A stretch of DNA of 24,636 bases from JBAXQQ01 sp037131695 (GTDB lineage Bacteria; Armatimonadota; Hebobacteria; CAIYQO01), in NCBI GenBank assembly GCA_964638715.1, contig CAZWZF010000064.1, forward strand, positions 1-24,636, in the 5' to 3' direction. The notes under the pieces were generated by a model, which had not been told where the DNA came from, searched no databases, and saw nothing but the letters and a program-made list of their open reading frames with translations. Positions 8,308 to 15,311 of this stretch are shown in pieces. A program made the position numbers and the translations under genes. Positions within the stretch are counted from its first letter, which is position 1. Each line of letters starts with the position of its first letter.

Positions 8308-9399
8308 TCATTTCCGCAAAGCATTATACAGATTCATCAAAAACGCACGGTTATCCAGGCAGATATAGTCCAACTCGCCGCCCATACGGTAGAACGATTT
8401 GCAGAATCGCAGGTAGTACGCCGGATTATCCATTGGCGGTTCGCCGTTATTCCAGTTCCAGCCGCCGCCATCCTGAATGTCATTGATAACCAGGTAATAA
8501 TCGTCCAGCGCTTCACCGGTTTGCAAGGCGACATTTTTTGCCATCGACAGTGCTTTTTCGAATATCATCGGCGCCATAATTGCCGACCCTACCGACAGAT
8601 GCACGCCGCCTTGCAATTTGGAAACACTGTCAGTAAAAGTCAGAAAATCCCATACCGAACCGCGGCCGATGGCGCCGCCGCAATTCATCGGATGGGTGTA
8701 AATGATGTCATAGCCAATGCCAGGATGAACTGTGAAGGGGATACCCATCTGGTAAGCGGCATATTGTACCGAGTTGCCTTTGTTTATATGTTTAATCTCC
8801 ATGCGTCCTGCCGGAATATTAAAGGTGGTGACCATGTATACCAGGTCGGCAAACGCGCCTATTTTTTCATCTGTTGCACTTGCAATGGACTGACGCAATT
8901 CATCGATAGATGGTATATACAACCCGTCATCAGCAATCATTTTGCCGATAGACGCGCCATAACCCAACCCCTGGGTGCCACCGACGGCAACGGCAAGGTT
9001 GATATATTTCCCAGTTTCTTCCCAAATGCCGAACTTGCCTTCCGCTACATTGGCGCGCACATCCTCGGTGCTTTTGCCGAAATACGCGAACTCCCAGTCA
9101 TGGATAGACCCGGCGCCATTAGTAGCGGCATGGGTGACATACCCGTCTTCCATCAGGCGGATAATCACCGGCGACATGCCGTTTTTAATTAAATGCGCGC
9201 CATAAGTAAGCATAACCGGCCTGCCGCAAGCACGCGCGGCGCGGATATGCTCCGCCGTCAGTGCGATTTGCGCCGCCACATCCAGCGTTACCGCAGGCAC
9301 CGTGCCATCTGGCGATACCGCAATTTGAGAGAAATCCAGCTTATGTTTCCTTTCTGATAATGGGAAAGTATGTAATTTTTGACGATTAAATTGAGACAT
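8308..9399 (-). CDS. Protein distantly resembling deoxyhypusine synthase
   Basis: A 363-residue, probably cytoplasmic protein without signal peptide. I recognise a Rossmann-like beginning (PVMLTYGAHLIKNG at 61-74, then NGAGSIHDWE at 94-103). A later segment (VHPGIGYDIIYTHP at 224-237 and DDYYLVINDIQDG at 299-311) recalls the NAD/spermidine enzyme deoxyhypusine synthase. The catalytic-lysine segment typical of true DHS (EAVSWGK) is not recognisable, so another substrate is likely. Similar proteins exist in bacteria without a settled function. AGAAGG about 8 nt before ATG 9399 supports the start. It shares a divergent promoter region with the SIS isomerase gene, and both would respond to the operator at 9593-9608. 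This suggests an NAD-dependent step, or a sugar-phosphate or amine condensation, in the same pathway. The functional statement is inference. Confidence 0.55.
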   Translation of the reverse strand: MSQFNRQKLHTFPLSERKHKLDFSQIAVSPDGTVPAVTLDVAAQIALTAEHIRAARACGRPVMLTYGAHLIKNGMSPVIIRLMEDGYVTHAATNGAGSIHDWEFAYFGKSTEDVRANVAEGKFGIWEETGKYINLAVAVGGTQGLGYGASIGKMIADDGLYIPSIDELRQSIASATDEKIGAFADLVYMVTTFNIPAGRMEIKHINKGNSVQYAAYQMGIPFTVHPGIGYDIIYTHPMNCGGAIGRGSVWDFLTFTDSVSKLQGGVHLSVGSAIMAPMIFEKALSMAKNVALQTGEALDDYYLVINDIQDGGGWNWNNGEPPMDNPAYYLRFCKSFYRMGGELDYICLDNRAFLMNLYNALRK

Positions 9400-9457
9400 G
9401 TTTTTTACCTTCTAATATTTACATCGATTAACAGGATTATTAAGATTTTTTTGAATT

Positions 9458-9494
9458 AACCACAAAGAGAGCACAAAGAACCACAAAGAGAATT
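9458..9494. repeat. CACAAAGAG-type periodic repeat
   Basis: Three CACAAAG words spaced 10-11 bp apart. A closely similar array in opposite orientation lies at 10387-10418, so the pair brackets the SIS isomerase gene. Confidence 0.75.
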
Positions 9495-9561
9495 AGGGTA
9501 GGGGGTGGTCTGGTAAGAACTATTACTTCCGACCAATCACCCATCCATTTTATATCACCTA

Positions 9562-9591
9562 TTGACACCACATCACCGTTTTTCTTATACT
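9562..9591 (+). promoter_or_regulatory. Near-consensus promoter of the SIS isomerase operon
   Basis: TTGACA at 9562-9567, 18 nt, then TATACT at 9586-9591. Transcription would start near 9598, inside the LacI-type operator, leaving a leader of about 95 nt before ATG 9695. Confidence 0.8.
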
Positions 9592-9616
9592 AACTGAAAC
9601 GATTCAGTAATGTCAA
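9587..9616 (-). promoter_or_regulatory. Divergent promoter of the DHS-like gene
   Basis: On the minus strand, TTGACA at 9616-9611, 18 nt, then TAGTAT at 9592-9587. It overlaps the plus-strand promoter by five bases, and the operator fills its spacer. The leader to ATG 9399 would be about 180 nt and include a nonamer array and CACAAAG words. Confidence 0.6.
9593..9608. promoter_or_regulatory. LacI-family-type operator
   Basis: ACTGAAACGATTCAGT is a 16-bp near-palindrome (one mismatched symmetric pair) with the central CG typical of LacI/GalR-family sites. It covers the expected start of the plus-strand promoter and the spacer of the minus-strand promoter, ideal for joint repression. The LacI-type protein at 13784-14929 is the natural candidate ligand-responsive regulator (inference). 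Confidence 0.7.
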
Positions 9617-9630
9617 GATACCATTACTGA
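9604..9630 (+). repeat. 9-bp hairpin at the 5' end of the isomerase leader
   Basis: TCAGTAATG (9604-9612) is perfectly complementary to CATTACTGA (9622-9630) across a 9-nt loop. It shares bases with the right half of the operator. It may stabilise the leader RNA or be a second protein site. Confidence 0.55.
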
Positions 9631-9694
9631 AAGATAGATTTATCCTTTCTATCCTGTTAATCGATGTAAAATTTTTAAAACGGAGAAATAAATT

Positions 9695-10300
9695 ATGAAA
9701 GCACGAAACGGCGTTACCATTGATGTGCCGGATTACCTGTCCCAGGTTGTAAAAGCAACTGAAGGCGTTGACCCGGCCTCTTTCCCGAAATTAGTTGAAC
9801 TGATTTTGGATTGTTACCGGAATGGCAAGTTTGTATACATCATTGGCAACGGCGGCAGCGGCGCCAACGCATCGCACCTGTGCGAAGATATGGGTAAGGT
9901 TACCCTGATTGATCTGGAAAAACAGAAACGCCTGAAAGTAATGAGCCTGACCGATAATACGCCTTATATTCTGGCACTGGGCAATGATGAAGGTTATGAG
10001 AAAATTTTTGTTGAGCAGTTGAAAAATTTCGCCAGTCCCGGCGACCTGCTGATAGCCATCTCCGGTTCCGGCAATAGTCCGAATATTCTGCGCGCGGTGG
10101 AATATGCCAATGATCATGGTATGGCTACCTACGGGTTTACCGGCTATACCGGCGGAAAGCTAAAAGAAATTGCACAATTTGGTTTGCATGTGCCAAGCAT
10201 GGACATGGGCATTGCCGAGACCGTTCACACCATCTTCATGCACTACATCATCGACGTAATGCGTGAAAGATTCCGCGAAGAGCATTTGAAGAGTGAATAG
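9695..10300 (+). CDS. SIS-domain sugar isomerase, GmhA (phosphoheptose isomerase)-like
   Basis: A 201-residue SIS protein close to GmhA, which turns sedoheptulose 7-phosphate into glycero-manno-heptose 7-phosphate. Visible motifs are GNGGSGANASH (51-61), SLTDN (84-88), GDLLIAISGSGNSPNIL (116-132) and AETVHTIFMH (174-183). H61 and H183 match GmhA metal or catalytic histidines. The second ligand region reads ED where GmhA has EE (position 65 is Asp), and the usual Gln is Glu175. The substrate may therefore differ from heptose. ATG 9695 follows GGAG at 9681-9684. It is the first gene of a rightward series (HAD, PfkB, ROK) under the promoter at 9562-9591. Its 3' end (LKSE, stop) lies in AGAGTGA-type heptamers, as in the mutase gene. 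Confidence 0.85.
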   Translation: MKARNGVTIDVPDYLSQVVKATEGVDPASFPKLVELILDCYRNGKFVYIIGNGGSGANASHLCEDMGKVTLIDLEKQKRLKVMSLTDNTPYILALGNDEGYEKIFVEQLKNFASPGDLLIAISGSGNSPNILRAVEYANDHGMATYGFTGYTGGKLKEIAQFGLHVPSMDMGIAETVHTIFMHYIIDVMRERFREEHLKSE

Positions 10301-10310
10301 TGAAGAGTGA
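10290..10310. repeat. Three heptamers at the 3' end of the SIS gene
   Basis: AGAGTGA, ATAGTGA, AGAGTGA in tandem. The stop codon TAG (10298-10300) falls in the second unit. This is the same word family as 5742-5776 seen on the other strand. Confidence 0.85.
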
Positions 10311-10322
10311 ATTTTTTTATTA

Positions 10323-10484
10323 ACATCGATGGGCAGGATGGGTAGGATTTTTGGCTTCGCCAATATGAAATAAATCCTGCCTGAAATTCTTTGTGTTCTT
10401 TGCGCTCTTTGTGGTTAAATTTTATTGGGATTTTTGCTTTTTGACATTATAAAAAAGCGAAGCACAAATCCTGTTAATCATGTC
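10323..10484. repeat. Repeat-built spacer between SIS and HAD genes
   Basis: A nonamer array at 10323-10349 (ACATCGATG, GGCAGGATG, GGTAGGATT). Inverted CACAAAG-type words at 10387-10418. A further nonamer pair at 10467-10484 (AATCCTGTT, AATCATGTC). No gene or clear promoter is seen. Confidence 0.75.
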
Positions 10485-10503
10485 AAAAATAAAGGTATAT
10501 TTA

Positions 10504-11328
10504 GTGAAAAATATTGACTCCCTTGAAATAATAAATCATGACCATCCTCGCGGCGGTTTTCGTTTTGCGCTGTTTGATTTTGACGGCACGCTTTCGCTCA
10601 TTCGCGAAGGCTGGCAGAATGTGATGATACCGATGATGGTGGACATTCTGACAGACCTAAACACTGGTGAAACTGCGGAAGAGATAGAAGCATGTGTGCG
10701 GGAGTTTGTAGAACAGTTAACAGGCAAACAGACTATCTACCAGATGATGGCGTTATGTGATGAAATATCAAAACGCGGCGGTACCCCAAAGGACCCGCTG
10801 GAATACAAACAGCAATATTCCGATTTGCTATGGCTGCGCATTAAGCACCGCGTCGCCGGATTGAATGACGGCACTATAGACCGCAAGTCGATGATGATTC
10901 CCGGGTCTGAAGATTTGCTGATAGGGTTAAAGGAACGCGGTGTAAGCCTGTTCCTTGCCAGTGGCACCGATGACTGTTTTGTACAGAATGAATGCGGCGC
11001 GCTGGGACTCAGCAAATATTTTGATGGCGGCATTTATGGCGCCCAGGACGACTTGGCGGCGTTTTCAAAAAAGATGGTAATCGAGCGCATCATCCGCGAC
11101 AATAACCTGCAAGGGAAAGAACTGCTTGGATTCGGCGACGGATTCGTTGAGATAGAAAACACCAAGGAAGCTGGCGGGGTGGCGATTGGCGCCGCGGTGG
11201 ATGAGATAAAGCTGGAAGGCGTTGACGATTGGAAGCGTAAGCGGCTGATTTCTGCCGGTGCGGACGTTATTGTACCGCATTACCGCGAACATAGAGCATT
11301 GCTGGCGTACCTGTTTGCCGAGGAGTGA
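10504..11328 (+). CDS. HAD-superfamily phosphatase
   Basis: A haloacid-dehalogenase-type hydrolase, 274 residues from this start, probably removing phosphate from a sugar phosphate in the cytoplasm. Motif I is DFDGT (nucleophile D25, acid D27), motif II the SGT near residue 153, motif III a lysine in AFSKKMV, and motif IV GFGDG near 210. A helical cap of about 120 residues lies between motifs I and II, as in phosphoglycolate-phosphatase-like C1 caps; it is not a GmhB-type sequence. GTG 10504 is chosen because AAAGG at 10491-10495 precedes it by 8 nt. The alternative ATG 10480 lies inside a nonamer repeat (10467-10484), has no ribosome-binding site and would add eight residues. The next gene begins 7 nt after its stop. 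Confidence 0.85.
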   Translation: MKNIDSLEIINHDHPRGGFRFALFDFDGTLSLIREGWQNVMIPMMVDILTDLNTGETAEEIEACVREFVEQLTGKQTIYQMMALCDEISKRGGTPKDPLEYKQQYSDLLWLRIKHRVAGLNDGTIDRKSMMIPGSEDLLIGLKERGVSLFLASGTDDCFVQNECGALGLSKYFDGGIYGAQDDLAAFSKKMVIERIIRDNNLQGKELLGFGDGFVEIENTKEAGGVAIGAAVDEIKLEGVDDWKRKRLISAGADVIVPHYREHRALLAYLFAEE

Positions 11329-11335
11329 AGCAGTC

Positions 11336-12385
11336 ATGACACAAGATAGATTAGAAGAAATTATCTCCAGATTTCCACAAAAACGAATAATTGTAATCGG
11401 CGATTTTTTTCTCGACAAGTATCTGGTGCTGGAAGATTCGCTGACAGAAAAATCGCTGGAAACTGGCCTTGACGCGTATCAGGTGGTCAGCAAGCGAGTG
11501 TCTCCCGGCGCTGCCGGAACCGTTACTGATAATCTACACGCATTGGAAGCCGGTCAGATTATTGCCATCGGTACCATAGGGCCGGATGGCGAAGGATTTG
11601 AGCTGTTAAGCGGATTGCAGGCAAGAGGCGTATTGACAGACCATATAATAATCACCCCCGACAGGATGACCCCGACATATACGAAACCGATGCTGCGCCA
11701 CAATGGAATTGAGGCGGAAATTAACCGTATTGATATTAAAAACCGTGAACCGCTGCCGGAAGATATTGAAGATGAAATCATCAAACGGCTGAATGCGCTG
11801 GTTCCATATATTGACGCGGTAATTATCGCCGACCAGGTGCAGGAACGCAATTGCGGAATTATCACTGATAAAGTCCGTGCCGAATTATCCCGGCTTTCCA
11901 ACGAATTTCCGGATACTCCGTTTCTCGCCGATTCCCGTACCCGTATCAGCGAATTCAGCGATGTCTGGATAAAGCCAAACCGCCATGAAGTGTTGCAGGC
12001 GATGGGTTACACCGGTGATGAAAATATGCCGCTGGAAGCATTGGCAAAGTTCGGACATGACTTATCTACTCGCAATAACCGTCCCTTGTTTATTACCCTG
12101 GCAGAAGATGGTATACTTAGTGTAAATAATAAAGTATATCATGTACCTACGCTGCGCCAAATCGGCCCGCTTGATATTTGCGGTGCCGGCGACAGCACTC
12201 TTGCCAGCATGACTTTGGCATTGTGTTGCGATGCTACACCCGAGGAAGCCGCTGTAATAGGCAACTTAGTCGCATCAATAACTGTACAGCAAATTGGAAC
12301 TACCGGAACTGCCACAAGAGAGCAGATACTTGATAGATTTGCTGCAGATGGCGGCCAATTCCAGCCAAAGTTGATAAGTAATTAG
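11336..12385 (+). CDS. PfkB-family kinase resembling the HldE/RfaE kinase domain
   Basis: A 349-residue carbohydrate kinase, probably ATP-dependent, related to D-glycero-beta-D-manno-heptose 7-phosphate kinase. Features are GDFFLDKY (22-29), the substrate loop SPGAAGTVTDN (56-66), KPN near 213-215 and the catalytic DICGAGDS (280-287, base D286). The cytidylyltransferase-like C-terminal domain of bifunctional HldE is missing, so no nucleotide activation is encoded here. ATG 11336 is preferred over upstream in-frame codons: it follows the HAD stop by 7 nt and AGGAG at 11321-11325 serves it. The neighbouring GmhA-like isomerase supports a heptose-like substrate. A hexose or ketose phosphate kinase remains possible. 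Confidence 0.85.
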   Translation: MTQDRLEEIISRFPQKRIIVIGDFFLDKYLVLEDSLTEKSLETGLDAYQVVSKRVSPGAAGTVTDNLHALEAGQIIAIGTIGPDGEGFELLSGLQARGVLTDHIIITPDRMTPTYTKPMLRHNGIEAEINRIDIKNREPLPEDIEDEIIKRLNALVPYIDAVIIADQVQERNCGIITDKVRAELSRLSNEFPDTPFLADSRTRISEFSDVWIKPNRHEVLQAMGYTGDENMPLEALAKFGHDLSTRNNRPLFITLAEDGILSVNNKVYHVPTLRQIGPLDICGAGDSTLASMTLALCCDATPEEAAVIGNLVASITVQQIGTTGTATREQILDRFAADGGQFQPKLISN

Positions 12386-12485
12386 TTACACAGAGATTCA
12401 TAGAGGAGATACATAGTTGCACAGAGACAATAAATAATATAAACTCTCTGTGAGTCTCTGAGTTCCTCTGTGAATCTCAGTGTAA
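12386..12485. repeat. Imperfect inverted repeat of CACAGAG words between kinase genes
   Basis: The outer arms 12386-12407 and 12464-12485 match at 20 of 22 positions. Further GAGACT/CACAGAG words continue inward. It fills nearly the whole gap between the PfkB and ROK genes and could form a long hairpin in the transcript. It belongs to the same word family as 22928-23028. Confidence 0.85.
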
Positions 12486-12504
12486 TTAAAAAAGGTAAAA
12501 AAAT

Positions 12505-13419
12505 ATGTCCTATATCGGCATAGACAAAGGCGGCGCCCGCCACACTTACGCACTGGCTAATGCGTCAGGTGAAATATTGCTGACCTTTCAGCGCAACACA
12601 CCACGCGATGGTTCTGCACAACAGGAAATAGTCTCGCTTTGCGCTGAGATTAGCGGGTTGATTTCCGAGGGAGCAACACGTCAGGATCCGGTAAGCAGAA
12701 TTGGCATTAGTTTTGGCGGTCCGGTTGATGCTTCCAAGGGTGAAACTATCATGAGCCACCACGTAAAAGGGTGGGAACATATTCCTATATGCTCAATTAT
12801 CGAAAAGAAATTCAACATCCCCGTTGTATTGGATAATGACGCTAATTGCGGCGCTTTGGCTGAGTGGAAATTTGGCGCGGGAGTTGGTATTGATGACCTG
12901 GTATATATAAATGTTGGTACTGGCATTGGCGGCGGAGTGGTTGCAAATGGACAATTGGTGCGGGGCGCGCATGGTGTCGCTGGTGAAATCGGACACATAG
13001 TTCTCAACCCCAACGGTCCTGCCTGTACTTGTGAACGGCGCGGATGCCTGGAGTCTTATGCATCTGGACGCAATATTGAACGACGATATCGTGAGTTGAC
13101 TGGCGCGCATGAATTAATCAGCGGACAGGAGATATTTGCCCGCGCTGCTGAAGGTGAGAAAGAAGCATTAGCCATCATCTGGGAAACGGCGGAATATCTC
13201 GCTCACGGCATCTCGCTGGCAGTAGGAATTCTTGACCCGGACATTATAATAATTGGCGGTGGATTGTCAGAGGCAGGGCCATTGCTTTTTGACCCATTGG
13301 ATGAAGCCCTGGCGCGATACGTGATACCACAGATGGCTGGCATAAAGGTCGTCCCCGCGAAACTCGGTTACGAATGCGGTGTCATCGGTGCAGTTGCGCT
13401 GGCGATGCACGTGCAATAA
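12505..13419 (+). CDS. ROK-family sugar kinase
   Basis: A 304-residue ROK protein (glucokinase, N-acetylmannosamine or allose kinase type), without the helix-turn-helix of ROK repressors, so probably an enzyme. The catalytic aspartate is D112 in LDNDANCGA. GTGIGGGVV (138-146) is the second phosphate segment. The zinc site is complete: H164 in EIGH with C174, C176 and C181 in ACTCERRGCLE. The first phosphate loop reads DKGGARH instead of the usual DxGGTK, a notable change. ATG 12505 follows AAAGG at 12490-12494. It is the last plus-strand enzyme gene before the LacI gene. Which sugar it phosphorylates is not evident. Confidence 0.9.
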   Translation: MSYIGIDKGGARHTYALANASGEILLTFQRNTPRDGSAQQEIVSLCAEISGLISEGATRQDPVSRIGISFGGPVDASKGETIMSHHVKGWEHIPICSIIEKKFNIPVVLDNDANCGALAEWKFGAGVGIDDLVYINVGTGIGGGVVANGQLVRGAHGVAGEIGHIVLNPNGPACTCERRGCLESYASGRNIERRYRELTGAHELISGQEIFARAAEGEKEALAIIWETAEYLAHGISLAVGILDPDIIIIGGGLSEAGPLLFDPLDEALARYVIPQMAGIKVVPAKLGYECGVIGAVALAMHVQ

Positions 13420-13446
13420 GTATACCAGATACTGACAAGAATTTTT

Positions 13447-13500
13447 GACATGATTAACATGATTTTAATGGTCACTTCGACAGTCTCAGCGACCATTAAA
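13447..13500 (+). terminator. Nonamer pair and 10-bp hairpin after the ROK gene
   Basis: GACATGATT and AACATGATT (13447-13464) lead into a perfect 10-bp stem TTTAATGGTC (13464-13473) / GACCATTAAA (13491-13500) with a 17-nt loop. An AT-rich run follows. It is a plausible end for the ROK transcript, though the loop is long. Confidence 0.4.
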
Positions 13501-13546
13501 GAGTTTATTTAATTTTAACAGAAATAAATTGGATATGTTTATCGTT

Positions 13547-13722
13547 TCGCTGCTCTGCAGCTAAATATCATTTTTGCATCTTTTACTATTAATATTTCGC
13601 CGCGCTGCGGCTGGAAATTATGTCACTTAAAAATGCTGTTCTATCAAACAAACCAGCCGCAGCGCGGCGATATATTAATAGTATTGCATTGTATATAAGA
13701 AATTAAAGCTGCAGAGCAGCGA
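13547..13722. repeat. 176-bp nested palindrome (MITE/REP-like)
   Basis: The outer arms 13547-13562 and 13707-13722 are perfect 16-bp inverted repeats. The inner arms 13584-13614 and 13653-13683 match at 30 of 31 positions, with a GC-rich core (TCGCCGCGCTGCGGCTGG). No coding region is inside. It lies between the ROK gene and the LacI gene, and with 13732-13758 it fills most of that 364-bp gap. Confidence 0.9.
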
Positions 13723-13731
13723 CACTTTTAA

Positions 13732-13758
13732 AATCATGTAAATCATGTTAATCCTGTC
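13732..13758. repeat. Three-unit nonamer array before the LacI gene
   Basis: AATCATGTA, AATCATGTT and AATCCTGTC in perfect 9-bp phase, then an A-tract. An in-frame ATG at 13745 lies inside the array and is probably not the LacI start. Confidence 0.9.
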
Positions 13759-13783
13759 AAAAAAATCACCAACAAGGAAAACT

Positions 13784-14929
13784 ATGGCTGATACCACCGA
13801 CGATAAACCATACCGCACTGTAACCTTGAAAGATATCGCGAAGCATTGCGGATTTGGCGTTGGTACGGTATCGATGGCACTGCGCGACAACAACGCTTTC
13901 CCGCCTGCCACCACAGACGCAATCCTCGCCGCCGCCGCCGAATTAGGTTATGACCCGTCACGGCAGCAAAATGCCCGCCGCCTGGTGATGAGCAGGTTCG
14001 GCAAGCGGGTACTCAACCACCTAATCGCGCTATTTGTTCCCAAACAATTTTACCGCGCCGCTTATTACACCGGTATATTCGACGGTATAATGGAAGTTAT
14101 GAACGAGGAAGGATTCGGGTTGATGACGGTCAACGCGTCACCCGGCGGTTTGGACGAACTGCCCCCCAGCTTTAATCGCGGCGAGATTGACGGGGTGATT
14201 TCGGTAGTTGGCTGGCAGGCGTCGCAGGAAATATTGCACCACACCCGCCGCCCATCGCCAAGCGGCCCAATCCCCATGGTATCCATGCTGGCGGCGCTGC
14301 CGGATTGCTCCACCGTTATCAGCGACGCCCGTGGCGGTGCAATATACGAGGTTGAACACCTACTGAAGTTGGGACACCGCCATTTTGCCTATTTTCGTCG
14401 TCCCGGCGATGAACCATTCGGTTTTCACCAGGACCAGTTGTTGTCAGGATACCAGCAGGCAATCGCAAATGCCGGTTTGAACTCCGACACCCATCTGCAC
14501 CCGATAGATATCGACCCCATTCTCTGGAGCATCGCCTTCATCGCCGCCGACATCACCAATTTGTACCGCCTTGATATGATGCCCTGGTCAAAACAGCACC
14601 CGTTGCTGCAATTGCTGAAGACAACCCCGAAGATAACCGCCATCCTCGCCCCCAACGACCCCGCCGCAGTAGTAATCCGCCACATCCTGCAGGTAGGAGG
14701 TCGCCGTGTCCCGGATGACATCAGCCTGGTAGGTTTTGATGACACCGACCCGCTATGGGACAGCACCGGTAATAATATTCTGACAACAGTCCGTCTGCCT
14801 CTGCACCAATTAGGCCGCCGCGCCGCGAAATTAATAATAGAACAGGCAACCACGTCAGAAAATAATGTAGAAAAGATAGTGTTACCGGTAGAGTTGGTGG
14901 TGCGCGGGTCGACAGGAAAATTTGTCTGA
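13784..14929 (+). CDS. LacI/GalR-family transcriptional regulator
   Basis: A 381-residue repressor. The N-terminal helix-turn-helix is TLKDIAKHCGFGVGTVSMAL (about residues 14-33), followed by the hinge helix region. A periplasmic-binding-protein-like sugar-sensing domain follows, including AILAPNDPAA and the LVGFDDTDPL segment, and ends in VRLPLHQLGRRAAKLI. The start is ATG 13784, with AAGGA at 13774-13778. The in-frame ATG 13745 sits in a repeat array and would add residues before the HTH. It most likely controls the sugar-phosphate cluster through the operator at 9593-9608; this is inference from position and operator type. No operator-like site is seen in its own upstream region, which is mostly repeats. 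Confidence 0.92.
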   Translation: MADTTDDKPYRTVTLKDIAKHCGFGVGTVSMALRDNNAFPPATTDAILAAAAELGYDPSRQQNARRLVMSRFGKRVLNHLIALFVPKQFYRAAYYTGIFDGIMEVMNEEGFGLMTVNASPGGLDELPPSFNRGEIDGVISVVGWQASQEILHHTRRPSPSGPIPMVSMLAALPDCSTVISDARGGAIYEVEHLLKLGHRHFAYFRRPGDEPFGFHQDQLLSGYQQAIANAGLNSDTHLHPIDIDPILWSIAFIAADITNLYRLDMMPWSKQHPLLQLLKTTPKITAILAPNDPAAVVIRHILQVGGRRVPDDISLVGFDDTDPLWDSTGNNILTTVRLPLHQLGRRAAKLIIEQATTSENNVEKIVLPVELVVRGSTGKFV

Positions 14930-15078
14930 ACCACGGATTGAGAGGATTTAAAGGATTTCCCCGGGAACGCCAATCTCCCGATTGGCGATTATGATTGGGA
15001 CCGCCGGCTTCCAGCCTGCCCCTTGGTAGAAGTTTAGCGGCACGTTATAAAATGTCACCGGCTTATTATATTTAGTAG

Positions 15079-15254
15079 CGGTAGGGGAACTGTCCTCAGT
15101 TCCCGCGGCAGTGTTTTTTATATCAAAAAGAATCGGAAATAACGAGAAAATAAGGTTTTAAAATACAACACCCCGCGAAGAAATCTGTCGCTATTTCGCT
15201 TGTCTACATCATTAGTCCGGTTCATCGCGGGAACTGGGGACAGTTCCCCTACCG
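15079..15254. repeat. REP/MITE-like inverted pair
   Basis: The 29-nt arms 15079-15107 and 15226-15254 are reverse complements at 28 of 29 positions. Each arm can itself fold through GGGAACTG/CAGTTCCC. About 118 bp lie between them, with no coding content. Confidence 0.85.
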
Positions 15255-15277
15255 TCTGGCGGCAGTTTTACATACAC

Positions 15278-15311
15278 ATAGAGACGCACACCGTGCGTCT
15301 CTACAATTTTT
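15278..15311 (+). terminator. Hairpin with T-tract between convergent genes
   Basis: The perfect 11-bp stem TAGAGACGCAC/GTGCGTCTCTA with a 3-nt loop is followed on the + strand by CAATTTTT. It resembles an intrinsic terminator for the LacI gene, although the distance from its stop is about 350 nt. Confidence 0.55.

Larger units (their letters stand above)
9418..9670. repeat. 20-bp perfect inverted repeat enclosing the divergent promoter region
   Basis: Positions 9418-9437 and 9651-9670 are perfect reverse complements (TTTACATCGATTAACAGGAT). Each arm is part of a three-unit nonamer array (9421-9447 and 9641-9667). Between them lie two divergent promoters and an operator, so the regulatory region is bracketed. 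Confidence 0.9.

Noticed and set aside
8521..9192. Plus-strand open frame (223 codons) opposite the DHS-like gene
   Set aside because: Antisense shadow; composition follows the codon structure of the opposite gene, and no domain is visible.
9418..9670. Riboswitch in the leader regions
   Set aside because: The structure is explained by phased repeats, an operator and a simple hairpin; no known riboswitch core was recognised.
10480..10503. ATG 10480 as start of the HAD gene
   Set aside because: It falls inside a nonamer repeat found elsewhere in gene gaps and lacks a ribosome-binding site; GTG 10504 has one.
13547..13722. CRISPR or tRNA-like structure
   Set aside because: Inverted, not direct, repeats and no cloverleaf; better described as a nested palindrome.
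13745..13783. ATG 13745 as start of the LacI gene
   Set aside because: It lies within a nonamer array; ATG 13784 has a proper ribosome-binding site and gives the usual short arm before the HTH.
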